DNA of 64,000 nucleotides from Delphinapterus leucas (GCF_002288925.2 NW_022098076.1:71401858-71465857); one strand, 5' to 3'; counted from the first letter of the stretch, positions 46,805 to 59,290 are shown. Translations and numbers: made by a program. The notes: a model not told the origin generated them from the letters alone.

Positions 46805-47305
46805 CAGGTATGGTGAGGTCAACACAGGAGACTGCCATTGAAAAGACAGTTTGTTATTCATAATTCCTAAGAGGATGGGGCATGCCATGTCATGCAGGGA
46901 CACACAGGGAAGCACCAGGGTTAAACACAAGCAATAGGAGCAAGGGGAAAGCATGGACAGGAACCTTTATTACAATCTTTTCAGGGAAGGGAAAGCAAGG
47001 AATAATAGACAGGCTTGGGATTGACTAGTTTAAATAATTTCTGCAAGCTCTGGGGTACAGGGGCTACCTTTAGTTGTTTTATACCTAACCCTGGGATGAC
47101 TAGGGAAGAGAAATATTGCTTCCTGTAATAAGAGCCAGATAGAGGAGGTGGTTCTCCCTACTAGGTAGACCCTAGTGAGGGCTCTGAACAGGCTGGTTTG
47201 CATATGAAAGACAAGCCCTCAGGGATAACTGCTTGCTATCTCCATTGACCTACCCTGGGAGGGGCAGTCTCTCCCCAGTCAGGGAGGTACCGGTGCCAGA
47301 GCATC
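46805..47305 (-). mobile_element. Probable LTR, minus strand, family not assigned
   Basis: A compact GC-richer 0.5-kb block that starts TGGTGAGGTCAACACAGGAG and ends CCGGTGCCAGAGCA (TG...CA). On the minus strand it carries AATAAAGGTTCCTGTCCATG, a polyadenylation signal in the place expected for an LTR. No matching TSD, so the boundaries are approximate. Confidence 0.5.
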
Positions 47306-47339
47306 AAAAATATACAAAAGAAGCAAATATAGTTAATAA

Positions 47340-47690
47340 AGATGTTTCAGACAAACTCATATTGAGGACCATTTTAAAAAACTGTAAACTTCTACAGTGT
47401 CAAAATCATTAAAGACTTAGGAACTGTTCCAGAATGAAGAAAACTAGAGCCTTGACAACTAAATGCAATGCGTAAAGTGAATCTTTTGCTATAAAGGACA
47501 CTACTGGAAAATTGGTGACATCTGAATGGGGTCTGAAGATCACTTTCTGATTTTAATGATTATATTATGGTTATGTAGGAGAATGCCCTTGTTTTTAGGA
47601 AATCACATTGTTCAGGGGAAAGCTCTTGGTATTATACTTGCAACTTCTCTGCAACATTTAAAATGTTTTAGAATTAAATATTAATATTTA
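47340..47690 (+). mobile_element. Old interspersed repeat with LINE-like 3' end, unassigned
   Basis: ACAACTAAATGCAATGCGTAA, GCTATAAAGGACACTACTGG, TTATATTATGGTTATGTAGG, AGAATGCCCTTGTTTTTAGG and ACTTGCAACTTCTCTGCAAC occur in an order I know from a common old mammalian repeat, but I cannot fix its family name. Confidence 0.5.
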
Positions 47691-48727
47691 CAAAATATAT
47701 AAATATGAAAAGATATCTATAAATATGAAAACATAACATTAAAGAGTAGAGAAATATTAAATCAGTGTATTTTAAATTCAGAAAATATTCTTGAACTCAT
47801 ACCTTGAATCTTGAATTTTTCTTACAAACTACAACTGCCTCAGACACATTATCACACTTGTTTCACAGCATAACTGTAGGTACTTCAATTTCCATTGTGC
47901 AATGACCAAAAAACAAGTTAAAGGAGTGTGGACGGGGTAGATCTCAGCCCAGCAAAAATGCTAACCGAGGCTCAGGCTGCTCTAGGTCAACACCTCAGGA
48001 GTTAGTAGCCTATTCTAGGATAAAGTACTTCAATTTCATCTAAAAGTAGGCACAAAGAAAGGGTCAAAGAGTAAGAAGCAGCTGTAGACTTCAAGAAGGT
48101 TTAGAAATACATATAAGACCCCACGATTTCCCTGTCTCCATGAGATTCTTCCCTTATGCGGACAGATCTAAGCTCTCTTTGGCCACCCCAGCACCATATT
48201 TTCAAGGTTGTTGATTGCCCGTGACTACATTCTGGCTATTACTTTCCCATCAGTATTCCCACTGCTTCTCCTCAGTTGGAACATAAAAGAACTGTTAAAA
48301 GACTTGCCAGCAGGCTGATTTTTGCTGATCCTAGGCATAACAGAAGGCTTGGCTTCTCTCTGGGCTTAGATCTTTAATACAAGTCTATGTTGTCTTGTTT
48401 TCCTCTTAGTTTTTATCTGAGCAAGGTTATGAACCACTGTACTACTCTTCCTGGATCTGTTTTTCTGTATCATCATCCTTCTTCCGTGCCTTGTATTCTG
48501 GGGGTCAGCAAAAACCTTAACCCCTTCCAGAGATATCACAGAGTAGGCCATAGCTTCTATTTCAATGACCTGAGTGCAATTTTCAGAGCAGATGGAACTG
48601 ATCAGGATAAAGGAATCTTCTGTACATCAATTAATACCATGTATTAGTTGTGGCAAGATAATGTCTCCTTCATCACTTGCATCTACTTCCTGCAACATAG
48701 CACAACCCACACCACTCCTGGAGACCA
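47691..48727. other. No recognised feature
   Basis: About 1 kb. The frames at 48366-48551 and 48387-48647 run on opposite strands through the same sequence without motifs. Confidence 0.4.
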
Positions 48728-49005
48728 GAACATTCATTTATTCAGCATCATTTCCTGAGCATCTACTACAAGCGAGGCCCTATACTAAGCATGTCAGTGG
48801 CCAAAACAGGCATATCAGTGAGCACAACAGAAACAAATCACTGCTCATTTGGGGTTTATATCTAGCAGAAAAGAAAATGAACAAGCAATAAGCACAATTA
48901 ACAAGTAAATTATAGCATATGCTAGAAGGTGATAAATGCAATAGCAAAAAGAAAAAATGTAGAGCAGGGTAAGGGAGACTGAAATTACTGGGTTTGGGAC
49001 ATGCA
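48728..49005 (-). mobile_element. L2 LINE fragment
   Basis: CATTCATTTATTCAGCATC, TGAGCATCTACTACAAGCGAG, GGGGTTTATATCTAGCAG, ATGAACAAGCAATAAGC and AGAGCAGGGTAAGGGAGAC follow the reversed L2 3' end and its upstream segment. Confidence 0.8.
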
Positions 49006-49484
49006 AATTGTAATTTAAAAAAACAAACTTATAACACAAGAGTGTTTTTTTGTTTGTTTTTTGGTTAGGAAAAAAATTGAGACAGATTTTTAAAATTATA
49101 ATAATACATGAGATTGTGATAAGAAGTAGTTAATGTTAACAACAGAAATGTTTGTCTGTATTGAAGATGCTTTATCCTGAAGTCTCTACACCCAGGTTTG
49201 GGGAGGGAAAAATGGAAGGAACAAAGCCAGGGGAAGAGCAGAAGAATCAGCAGAACTTTGTAAAAATAGCTGAGGGCTGTGGAGGCTGCGGGGATTGTAG
49301 AAGAGGGAGGGAGACTCTGGAGGAAGAATTCCTTTATGCCATCCAAGGTGAAATCAAAATCACCTAATATGGGGTTAAGTGGAGGGAGAAAGCACAGACA
49401 TCTTTTGCCCCTTTCCCTAGATTCCACCAGTCTTCTTGATTGCCTATTAGTAAGATTTTTCTGGAAAAGAACTATGTCTTCTTT
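49006..49484. other. No recognised feature
   Basis: A purine-rich stretch (49195-49350) without repeat identity. The long minus frame at 49556-49065 runs into the antisense of the L2 copy and is not credible as a gene. Confidence 0.4.
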
Positions 49485-50360
49485 TCCTACCTTACTTATC
49501 AAGGCCACTAATGACCTCCAGGTTACCACAGCTAATGGAAAACTTTCAGTCTTCATCTTGACTTCTCAGTTGACTCTTCCCTCCCATTAAAAACTCTCCA
49601 ACTATTTAGCTTCCGAGTCTCCACACACTCTGTTGCCCTTCAGACTCTCTGGTCCCATTTCTCAGCCTCCTTTGTTGATCCCTCCATATCTTCTCAACCT
49701 CTAAATATTATAGTGACCCAGTCCTCTGTATACTCACCTTTGAAGAAACTGTATCCAGGCTCAAGGTTTTAAACACCATCTCAGTGACAATGGCAGACAA
49801 ATCCATATCTCCATCCCAGAACTTGGTCTGCTTTTGAACATTTCCACTTGTATGTCCAATGGCCATGTCAAATTTACCATATCCAAAACTAAACTCTTGA
49901 TTTTCCCCACACACCAGTTCTCCTCTAGACTTTCCCAACTTAGTAAATGGCAACTTGATTCACCTGGTTGCTCAGTATGAAAACCTTGGGATCATCCTTG
50001 ATGCTCCTCAAGCATACTAAGAATACCCACTTCTCAGGGACTTGGCATGTGCTGATCCCTCTGCTTAGAATTTCCTTCCTCCTCCATCTTCATAGCTCAC
50101 TCTCTCCTTTCCTTCAGGTCTCAATTGTTGCTTCCTCAGAGTTCTTTTCTCATGACTCTTCCAGAAGTAGGATCTTCTGTCACTAATTAGCCCCTTGCTT
50201 TTTCTTCACAAAACTTTCACTACTTGATGTATGTTTATTTTTTGCCTATATCTCCTTTTGAAAAAATGCTCTATGAGAGCAGGGATTTTAAGTTTGTGTA
50301 TCTCTATGACCAAAATTAGTGCCTGTCATATAGTAGATATTCAATAAAAATTTTTGGAAA
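49485..50360 (+). mobile_element. L2 LINE, long 3' fragment
   Basis: The best L2 in the window. It starts in the end of the reverse transcriptase frame (CACTAATGACCTCCAGGTTACC, AACTTTCAGTCTTCATCTTG). It continues through CCAAAACTAAACTCTTGATT, GTAAATGGCAACTTGATTC, GTCTCAATTGTTGCTTCCTC and AGAGCAGGGATTTTAAG, and finishes with CATATAGTAGATATTCAATAA. About 25-30% diverged by eye. Confidence 0.85.
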
Positions 50361-50564
50361 GAATAAACAAGAGAAATAAGGTTACATAATATAGATACAA
50401 GATGTATGCAGTGTTAGGCTAAGTTTTTAACTGAGATCAAGATGGTCCCTGTATGTTGCTATCTGAAAGCAAAACCACCTGGACCTTGGGGGTGATTGCA
50501 ACAAAAGCCATAAGTAAAGCTTAATGAATGCCCATAACCCTTGGGAGAGCTTCTGACTGTAGAT

Positions 50565-50760
50565 CTTTGCTGTCCAATATGGTAGACTTTAGCTACATGT
50601 GCCTACTTAAATTTAAATTAATTAAAATCAAATACAATTTAAAATTCAGTTTCTCAGTTGCACTCACAGCATTTCAAGTGTTCAATAACCACAGGTAACT
50701 AGTGACTACCATATGGACACTTTTTATCACTGTGGAAAGCTCTATTAAATAGCACTACTG
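50565..50760 (+). mobile_element. Probable non-autonomous hAT (Charlie-like) element
   Basis: GCTGTCCAATATGGTAGACTT, then AGCTACATGTGCCTACTTAA, TTTAAATTAATTAAAATC and TTGCACTCACAGCATTTCAAG, match a common mammalian MITE with the GCTGTCCAATA terminus. The complementary terminus at the right is eroded. Orientation and family name are tentative. Confidence 0.6.
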
Positions 50761-52379
50761 GAGAGTAGCACAGCACAGCTTTCACCACACCTAAAGCTTA
50801 CAATTACCTAGATCTTTTCTTCCCTCATAATTTGCAAGATGTCAAAAGTCTACTGTTCAGGTATTTCAGTATTCTATTTCTGGAGGTATCACAACCTCTT
50901 AAGGGATCCACTTCCATAACAGTGTGTATATGTATACACAGAAATACACATATACACACAGACACACATGATATTTTTCTGAAAGGAAAAACTTTTGTTC
51001 ACTTTGGTCTTTTGTCCCTGTATGTTTTATACATTTTTACTTCACTGAACCTAAAAATATTTTTGAATGTCTCCTATATTGAGAACCCCATGTTTGTCCC
51101 TGAAGGGATAAAGAGTGTACAAGTAACAATTAAATGTGCAAGATGGCTTAGACAAGGAAACAAGTGGAGATGTTGAAGCCTGTTATACTATATCCATGAC
51201 CTGAACTAAAATGGAGGCTTGGGCAAAGAATCAAAGAAACTCAGTGGAAATTAGAGACAACATAAAGGAAAAGTCAACAAGACTTGAGGACTGATTGGAC
51301 ACGAAAGACATAGAGGCATAAAAGTCAGCTCTCTTCCTTGAGTTTGTGGGTTCCTAGTATGTGCATCATGCTGGCATTAGAAGCAGCCAAAGCTTTGGAA
51401 ATTAAAACCAGGCAAATCGGGTGTGAAAAAAAAGTTTTTAGGGGATCTAATAATTTTGATTTGGAAACAATAATGGTAAGACACTTAACTGAAAATATCC
51501 AGCCACCAGTTGGACTGGAGGGCAAAAGGTTTGGAAATCACTTCTAACAAAGACAAGAAGGAAAAGATAAAACATGAATACTTTTTCCTCTTCGTGGGCA
51601 CTAGCACCTTCAAATATCTTCAGTCTATTATTATGTCCTCCTCACCACTACTCCCCCCACCCCCTCTGTTTGCCAATTTTCACTAGGTCTCTCTCTTCCA
51701 AGCTTTCATCATAAATCAAACTTTCTATTCATAACATTATGGTACTCTACTCGAGCGAATTCTCATAATTTGTCTACTTCTCTGTGCAATCTCCTACTTA
51801 CCCTGATGAACAGAAAAGTATTTTTATACTGTGGAGCTGTACATGCAAAGTTTGTATATTTTGGAACATAGCCCAGTTAAACTGTAGTAACATAACCCAT
51901 TAATGTATAGTTGTTTACATACATCTCACACAATTAAGGGTGTCTTACAGGTTTAACGAGTACCACAAAAGCAACTGAGAGTTTGTAGTATAAACTCTGC
52001 GGACTGAGGGTTGCTTTTGACGTTGACCCTGAGACACACAGCATTTAAAAAAAAAACGAGGGGTAAAGGGCTCTATTTTGCTAGAGATAAATAATGTCTA
52101 CATATTTTTGTGGGGTTGTGACAGATCAATTTAAATTATTATATCCCTTTATGTTTAATGTGTATTTATATGCACATTTTTACATTTAATACAACTTCAT
52201 TTTAAGAACCTAGCTGAACAGAATCAGTGAATCAGGATTTGAGTGGCCACAGTCTATTTCAAAAGAAGCAAAACAAAACAATACAAAAACCAACAAAAAT
52301 TCAGATAATTTAGATACTATTTAAGAGGACTCTGTGATTAAGATCACTCATTCATTGTTAAATAAATGAGTTATTTTTA
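50761..52379. other. No recognised feature
   Basis: About 1.6 kb AT-rich. A CA-rich tract lies at about 50932-50970. The frame at 50832-51176 runs through it and shows no domain. Confidence 0.4.
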
Positions 52380-52560
52380 TAATAAAAGCACAAGTGGCAA
52401 GGCACTGCACAAAAGGGAAGCTTAGCCTTTCTTGGGCATCAGGGAAACTTCCTAGAAAGTAACTTTCCAGCTCAGTCCTGAATGATGAATTGCAGCAATG
52501 TGAAAGAAGAGGAAGAAAGAAGGAAGCAGGATCTAGGGGCAGGTAACAGATGCAATTCTC
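52380..52560 (-). mobile_element. L2-like fragment
   Basis: CTTGGGCATCAGGGAAACTTCC, TCAGTCCTGAATGATGAATTG and AGGAAGCAGGATCTAGGG resemble reversed L2 3' text. Confidence 0.5.
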
Positions 52561-53489
52561 ACAGCCTCCTATCTTTAAGAAAAAAAAAATAATAAAGCTA
52601 TATCTGTGGCTTTTCAGAACGTTATGTGAGCTGCTTGAAAAGTAAAATCACAAGTATGGAAATACATGGTTCTCTTAAATAAAATAATACACAATTTAAA
52701 ATCTTCAAATGATCTTAATGTGTGAGATATATGAAGATACACTGACCACTCCAAAAATTGGGGGAAAATATTTTAAAAAGAAATAAAACACCTTTATCTG
52801 GCCCTTTGAAATGGCACTAATCACCTGGAGTTTGTTTTCTTCACTTGGTCACATTTCTCACTCAAAGACTAAAAATCATTCCCAAGGGACAAGGAAAGAA
52901 AAAAAAAAAGATAAAGCCACCATCTTCTCCTACGGACAAATGTTTCCAGTGACTCCTAATATTTATAACGTCCAGCTTGAAAAACCGTATTATAAAACTC
53001 TGGAAAGAACTGAGACATATGTCCAAATACTAACAAAAGTAAACAGCAGCCAGAAATTCTACAATTTTTGTGTGATTTCACAGTTGCTTTTATGTGGATC
53101 AGGTTACTATATTATTGGAATCTTCCTGCTGATTCTAAACTATCAAAAGCATTTTAGAACTGTTGTGTGTTTGGGATGCACTTCTACATACGTGAATCTG
53201 ACATGTGCAGTTTTAAAATCCAACCTACATTAGAAAATGTCATTCTGGTCTTTTTGCTCCAGGAAGGAGGCTGTCATCATTTTTTAAAAAATCTCTTAAA
53301 TTTTTGCAACATTATTATAACACTTAAAATCATTTTAAGTATAAAAATTGCAAAAACATAAAATTAAATGAAATGTAAATTTAAAATATTAACAAGTCCC
53401 ATCTACCTTAAAATTTAATGATAAAAAATAAACATAATCAATCACATATAACCAAATCATTTTAATAAAGCATTCATTGGCTTATGGAT
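52561..53489. other. No recognised feature
   Basis: AT-rich. It contains a 140-codon plus frame (52811-53233) with no motif, treated as chance. Confidence 0.4.
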
Positions 53490-53680
53490 TCAGAGAGAAC
53501 TGGCTTTGAATCCCTGTCCCACCTAGCTATATAGCTTTGGGCAAATTTGCTTATTTCCTTGAACTTTAGTTTCTTAATCTGTAACATGAAGGAAATAATC
53601 TCTAATCTGTAAATTTTATTTTTGAATTATACAATAAATTATATAAAGTATCCAGACAATTTTGAAAAATAAACATTAAT
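53490..53680 (+). mobile_element. MIR SINE
   Basis: ACTGGCTTTGAATCCCTGTC, AGCTTTGGGCAAATTTGC, CCTTGAACTTTAGTTTCTTA and ATCTGTAACATGAAGGAAATAA follow MIR head and core. Confidence 0.8.
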
Positions 53681-54254
53681 GTCCTTTCCCCTCCTTTTTC
53701 CTGAAGCGTTACCTTGAATTCCATGAATGACAGTAAAATCCACTACTAATATAGGGCAATCAACATATTAGTAAGAACCACATTATAAACACACTTAATC
53801 CCTCCATAATTGAATTAACCCTGCTTATTGATTTTAAAAATCTTCTTCTTTCATAAAGTATTACCCTACATGAATGTTGTCCAAATTAACATTCACTTAT
53901 TAGGAAATAGTTGATAAATTGAAAGCATACTTAAGGTTTTTATGAGCATTCACATTTTGTTTTATTTTTATTTTTCAATGCAGCATATGAAGAATGATGA
54001 TTTCTAAGGCCAAATTTTAGGATGAAAGCAACACAGTCATTATATTATGTATATATTGTGAAATGATCACCATAATAAGTCTAGTTAACATCCATTACCA
54101 TACATCGTGAAAGTTTTTATTTCCTTGTAATGAGAACTTTAAGGATCTACTCTCCTTTTTGTCATAAACCAAAAAGAAAAAAAAATTATTCAGATAAACA
54201 TTAGAAATCATGAAATATTGGCTATAGACCACAAGATCTATTGAACCCAAATGG

Positions 54255-54480
54255 TTACCATTTATTATATCACTTCCATAACATTATAGAAAGCGTTTTG
54301 AAATATATTTTACCATTTAGTTTGTACAATAAGGCTACAAGGTAGAATGATTATCCTTATTTTATAGATAAATAAACTGAAGCTCAAGGAGTTTAATAAA
54401 TTTGCTCAAGACTACACAGTTTATAACCGAAGAAGTCATTTAAGTTCAGATTTTTCTAATTCTAAAACCCAAGCTCTTCA
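54255..54480 (-). mobile_element. MIR SINE
   Basis: ATTATCCTTATTTTATAGATA, AAACTGAAGCTCAAGGAG, TTGCTCAAGACTACACAG and TTCTAAAACCCAAGCTCTTC are the reversed MIR core and head. Confidence 0.75.
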
Positions 54481-54999
54481 ACATTAAGAGCAGAGTTACA
54501 ATTATTCAGTGTTTTGGTAAATAAGATCTTAGGCTATGGACACAAATCAAAACCACCTTAGAATTAAGTATAATTGTTATATCTTAGAATGATTCTATGC
54601 TGTAGTAAAATTAGAAGTAGACTTTGAGTCCAAAAACTGGTCTAATCTAAAAATTTTTAGGTAATATAATTATAATATTTATTAGTAACTGTGTGAATTT
54701 CAACAAGGCAATTGACTTAAGAAGAAAACTTATTATTGATAATCTAGTCCAGTCTATCCAAGTGCTAAAATTCTATTACATACAAGTGATTTCCTAGATA
54801 TTTTTACAGATTTCAACTTTTTAAATGTTTAAACATTATACAAACAATATGTGCTAATGGATGAATACAAATAATAAAGAAGGTCTAAAATTAAAACTAA
54901 AATTCCTTCTCTCCATATAGCTAGTTCTAGTTATCAATAAAACAGAAGGTTCTTTTGTATGTATCCAGAAAACTCCATTTTCTATTATATGTTTAGAAA
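54481..54999. other. No recognised feature
   Basis: AT-rich sequence with no call. Confidence 0.4.
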
Positions 55000-55990
55000 G
55001 TTTTATTAAATAACATATAGAGAGAAAAGTACACAATTCATAAATAGATAGCTGATGAATTATGATAAAGTGAACATACCCATGTAATCAACACACAGAT
55101 TCAGAAGTAAAATACTACAACTATCCCAGAAGCCCCTTTCATGCCATCTCCCAAATATTACTCTCTCCTTCCTCCCAGAGATAACTCTTACCCTGAATCC
55201 TAACACCATAAGTTAGTCTGCCTGGATAAATGGGATTGTATGAATTGTGTTCTTCTGTGTCAGTCTACTTACACTCAACATTATGTTTGTAAAATTCATG
55301 TATTGCATGCAGCAGTGGTTGATTTACTTAATTATTGATACTATGAAACTTCTGATAGAAATATAGAAGTGAGATGTATGTAGAATATGCTAAACTATAA
55401 TATATAAACATATTACAGTTTATGTATATATACCACTGTTGATGGACATTTGGGTTGTTTCCAGGTTTGGGCTATTATGTTTAATGCTGATATAAACACT
55501 TTGTTCAAGTCTTTTGATGTACGTATGGTGAATTACTTGGATATTTATATAGAGGAATAACTGCTGGGTCATACCATTTATTATGCTCAACTTTAGGAAA
55601 CAGAAAACATTTTTTCAAAGTTCTACACACTTTGGCTCCCAAACGTGGCTCCCATCAGCTGTGAATGTGAGGGTTCTAGTTGTTCTACATCTTTCCTGAC
55701 AGTATTAATCTGGAAACAGTTTATAAATTTTAGCCCATTTTGGTGGGTATGTAGAGGTATCACACTGTATCTTGTAATTTTAATGTTCCTTTCCCTAATG
55801 ACTAACTTTTAATATGTTTGTTGGCCCTTTGTATATCCTCTTGGGAAACTTCTGTTCATTTTTTGCCCATTTAGAAATTATTTTGTCTATTATTTTGCAG
55901 GATCTTGTATATATTTGTATTATTACATGTAAGCACTATGTGGCTTTTCTTATCATTTTTTAATGTCTTTTGATGATCATAAATCTCTCC
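55000..55990 (-). mobile_element. Old L1 3' half (3' UTR plus ORF2 end)
   Basis: On plus the order is CCCAGAAGCCCCTTTCATGCC, AACACCATAAGTTAGTCTGCC, CAACATTATGTTTGTAAAATTC, GTTGATGGACATTTGGGTTG, CTGCTGGGTCATACC and TTGGCCCTTTGTATATCCTC. This is the reverse complement of an old L1 (L1ME/L1M-type) from its 3' UTR into the end of ORF2. Confidence 0.85.
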
Positions 55991-56014
55991 ATAAATTGGC
56001 ATAATGTTTAGTCA

Positions 56015-56575
56015 GACTATATTAAAGCATTTATAAGTGCATCAAAAACATAAACTACCTAGGAATAAATCTAATTAAAGCTGTATAAGACCTATTCTCA
56101 GACAACTACAAACTAGTATTGAGAGAAATTTTAAAAGATCTAAATAAATGAAAGGATATGCTGCAGTCACAGTAGAGAAGACTCAGTATTCTTAAGGTGT
56201 CAATTCCCCTCTACTGATTCACAGATTCAATGTAATCCACATTTTAAAATGAGTAAGTTTCTTTTTTGTGTGAGGTTGAAATCAACTGATTATAAAATTT
56301 TTAAGGAAACACAAAAGCCAAGGACATCAAATCTAATCTAAAAGACATAGAGAGAAGTTAATACTGTCTACCAAGACTTACTATAAAGTTAAAGTATTTA
56401 ATACAATGTATTATTGGCATAAAGATAGATAAGTAGACTAATGGAGCAGAACAGTGAGTCCAGAAACAGCTACATATATAATTCACTCTTGATTTATGAC
56501 AAAGGTGGCACTACAAAGCAGCTGGGAAAAGAATGTCCTTTCAGTAAATGGTGCTGGTTATCTAAATGAGTACAT
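56015..56575 (+). mobile_element. Old L1 ORF2 piece, inverted relative to the previous one
   Basis: GCATCAAAAACATAAACTACC, TAGGAATAAATCTAATTAAAG, TGGCATAAAGATAGATAAG, ATTTATGACAAAGGTGGCAC and TTTCAGTAAATGGTGCTGG are ORF2 text just upstream of the part held by the adjacent minus copy. The pair has the geometry of one insertion with a 5' inversion. Confidence 0.8.
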
Positions 56576-56579
56576 GCTT

Positions 56580-56880
56580 TTCTGAACTTTCTTTCAACTT
56601 AACAATATATGTTAGCAGTCTTTCTATATCAACACTTCCAAACCTAACTCATTTTCAATAGTTACATAATAGTTCATCGTATAAATATATCTCAACTAAT
56701 TCACCCATTCCCATCTTGATTGATGTTTTAGCTTGTTTGCAATTTTTTTTTGGTGGACACCTTTGTAAATATATCTATAGATAACATTCTAGAAAGGGAA
56801 TGCTAAAGCAAAGACTGTGTGAATTTAAAGTTATTGACATTTCCCTCCAAAAGGCCACTGCTACATAAGCTCTTACGAAG
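56580..56880 (-). mobile_element. Possible old L1 fragment
   Basis: AATAGTTACATAATAGTTCATC, CCATTCCCATCTTGATTGATG, TTGTAAATATATCTATAGAT and CATTTCCCTCCAAAAGGCC have the style of a reversed L1 3' UTR. Weak. Confidence 0.35.
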
Positions 56881-57469
56881 AGTTTATGAAAGTACCTGGA
56901 TTGTAACATAAATGAGAGATGTTCCACATTTGTTCCACTTTTACTCTTCATGACTCACAAAGGACTTTTTGAACAAATTTAATCACATTAACCACTGATA
57001 ACTTAGAATGAAAGTAATACCGCCTCTGCAAAGATTAAAGAAAGGGCTGACAGAGCGAAAGGGGTGAACTACTCTATGAACGCATGCAAAAGTGGTCTTG
57101 GTACATGGGTAGTGAAAGCACAGAAACACTGTTCTCAAAAAGAAGATCACAGGAGTAGTAGCCAGTCTTGGGCTCCATGGAGACTGCTAACTCAAGAGGC
57201 AATATACTGACTGCAAGGAAAGTGTCCTCAATTTCTACTGATTATACTACACCCAGTTGCAAGAGATCGAGTGAACTGTCACGTCGTCAAGGAATTCTGT
57301 AGTTTTGAATATTGTGGGGTATTTAAATAAGTGAGTCATCTGCTGGTGTGCTGAAATCTTATTAAAGCCTTTCACTGGAATGGTATTTTCGTAACTGGAT
57401 TGAACTTTTATTATACCCAACAATTCGGCTAGCGCTGTCTTCCTTGAAAAATAAGATTCCTTTTTCTCA
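56881..57469. other. No recognised feature
   Basis: About 0.6 kb unique-looking. It contains one AP-1-type site TGAGTCA at 57331-57337. Confidence 0.4.
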
Positions 57470-57670
57470 AATCATACAAATTCTCCTCCCATCTTTCAAG
57501 GTTCATTTTAAGCCTCATTTTCTCCCTGAATACTCCCTTGAAACTCCCTTCCATACTGCAGAATTTTTCTTACACTTCAGGGTTGCACTTGATCAAGGTG
57601 CAATTATGTAACATTCTGTCATTGTTTCATACCTAATTGCATCATGTATACCTGTCGAGTTTCCCAAAAT
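57470..57670 (+). mobile_element. Possible L2 fragment
   Basis: CTCCTCCCATCTTTCAAGGTTC, CCTGAATACTCCCTTGAAAC and the AACATTCTGTCATTG region have L2 3' style. Low identity. Confidence 0.4.
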
Positions 57671-57699
57671 TTACCGTGCCAGAAGGATGAGATGGGAAC

Positions 57700-57880
57700 C
57701 TGCCTTGCACTTTCATTGCGCCAGGCACTTTAGTGTTGTATTTAATCTTCATAGCTACTCCCTAAGGTATGCATTAATATCTCCATTTTTCAGATGGAAA
57801 AATAGAATTCCAGAGATATTATATGCCTTCTTTGGTCACACACCTACTACAGCGGCACTCTCGGATTCAAACTCAAGCAA
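57700..57880 (-). mobile_element. MIR-type SINE
   Basis: AATCTTCATAGCTACTCCCT, ATCTCCATTTTTCAGATGGAA, TTTGGTCACACACCTAC and GGATTCAAACTCAAGC follow the reversed MIR consensus. The open frame 57687-58013 spans this relic and ends in a (CAC)n tract, so it is not a gene. Confidence 0.7.
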
Positions 57881-57989
57881 ATTTTATTTCATAGTTGCTC
57901 ACCACAATATCTTCCCAAAGACTTCTCTATACGCTTTTTGTGTTGTAGAAATAACACCTCATTCCTGTGGGTACTTGAACCTATGCTAT

Positions 57990-58010
57990 CAGCACCACCA
58001 CCACCACCAC
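57990..58010. repeat. (CAC)n microsatellite
   Basis: About six CAC units. Confidence 0.85.
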
Positions 58011-58194
58011 TAAAGTGGAAAGGTTAGGGGCTTCAGGGACTGGAAACTAGAGTTCCAATCCTGACTATGCTACTCTGAACACCAGTCTCTTCCGTTTTTG
58101 AGAAATGCATACAAAATTTATCCAACTTCCAAAAGGTGCAGTCTGTACACAGTACATTTAATGCTGCTCATTTCTCAGAAGTAGTATAACCTAG

Positions 58195-58435
58195 TACTCA
58201 AATTGAGTTTTAGAGTAAAAAGAGTCTGGGTTTCAATCCAGGAGCTGCCACTCTTGAGCCATGCTAATTTCAGCAAGTTATTTAATTTCTCTAAGCCACA
58301 TATCTTCATTGGTAAAACGGGTTTAACAATTACCATCTCACCGGATCATTAGATGGATTCAATGAGATTATATACCATAAACTTTTTAGGATATTGCTGG
58401 CCCACAGTAAGTGCTACACAAAACCATCTATCATT
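58195..58435 (+). mobile_element. MIR SINE, nearly full length
   Basis: GAGTCTGGGTTTCAATCCAG, CTTGAGCCATGC, TTATTTAATTTCTCTAAGCC, TTCATTGGTAAAACGGG and CCCACAGTAAGTGCTACAC run through head, core and tail. Confidence 0.85.
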
Positions 58436-59059
58436 TGTACTCATACCCACTGGATACATAGAAAATAGGCATCTATGTGATAAGTATACTAATAATTCTG
58501 CATAAACATAGAAACTAAATGAAAGCAAAAAGGTTTGGAAAAGAGAACAGTATTATTTTAATTTCCTTTAGTCTTAGTCTCTGATACGTAGTAGGTCCAC
58601 TGTCAGAGTACTAATTAGACTACTATGGTTATAAGTCATGGCTGCACAGTAAATAATATTTTTGAAAATCTATAAGGAAAAATCACCTTTTTCTGGATTG
58701 ACTGGAAAATAAGTTTATCGCCATATAAGGTTATCTCAATCACTTGTTTCTGTTTTATCACAACATTTATTAAAATTATAAGTAGTAAGAAATATTCAGA
58801 CTCAAGTCATAAAGAGTGATTGAGACTCTCTGAGTCACAAAGACATATTTTAAGAATCTTGTGTGTTCGCTGAGATAATAAAAACATGAAATAAATTTTT
58901 ATCATTTTTGTCTGCATTTAAGTAATGAAAATAAAGCTTGACACATCTACAACCAGTAGAACTGACTCAGGAAAAATGATTAACATAGACTTTACTTCTC
59001 TTGATGAGAATGTTTAAAATAATCTTTAAGAAAACATATTACTTTTCAATGAGGTCTCA

Positions 59060-59290
59060 TATCAACATGTGCTCTAACATTTCTACAGAGATCTGCAATT
59101 AAAGTTAGCAGAGCCTTTGCATGTGACATTATATTGTAGATGCATTTATAAGGAGGAAATATGCTAATATTTTTAAGTTCTCCTAAACATTGGAAATATC
59201 TAAAGGATGAAGCATCAGCTGAGGCAAACTTCATCCCAAAAGCTTGCAGACTTGTTTGCAAGAACCTCATTTGAATGCTGGCCTATCAAG
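59060..59290. promoter_or_regulatory. Candidate non-coding regulatory element
   Basis: Repeat-free, moderately GC-balanced text with homeobox-type (CAATTAAAG), octamer-like (TTTGCATGT, TATGCTAAT) and AP-1/MAF-like (GCTGAGGCA) sites close together. Function is inference. Confidence 0.2.

Noticed and set aside
49065..49556. 163-codon minus-strand frame
   Set aside because: Its N-terminal part is antisense to an L2 relic and the rest is purine-rich unique DNA.
52811..53233. 140-codon open frame on the plus strand
   Set aside because: No domain, biased toward AT-rich codons, no splice or promoter context; length is plausible by chance in 64 kb searched in six frames.
57687..58013. Frame ending in a histidine run
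   Set aside because: It spans a reversed MIR and the histidines come from a (CAC)n microsatellite.
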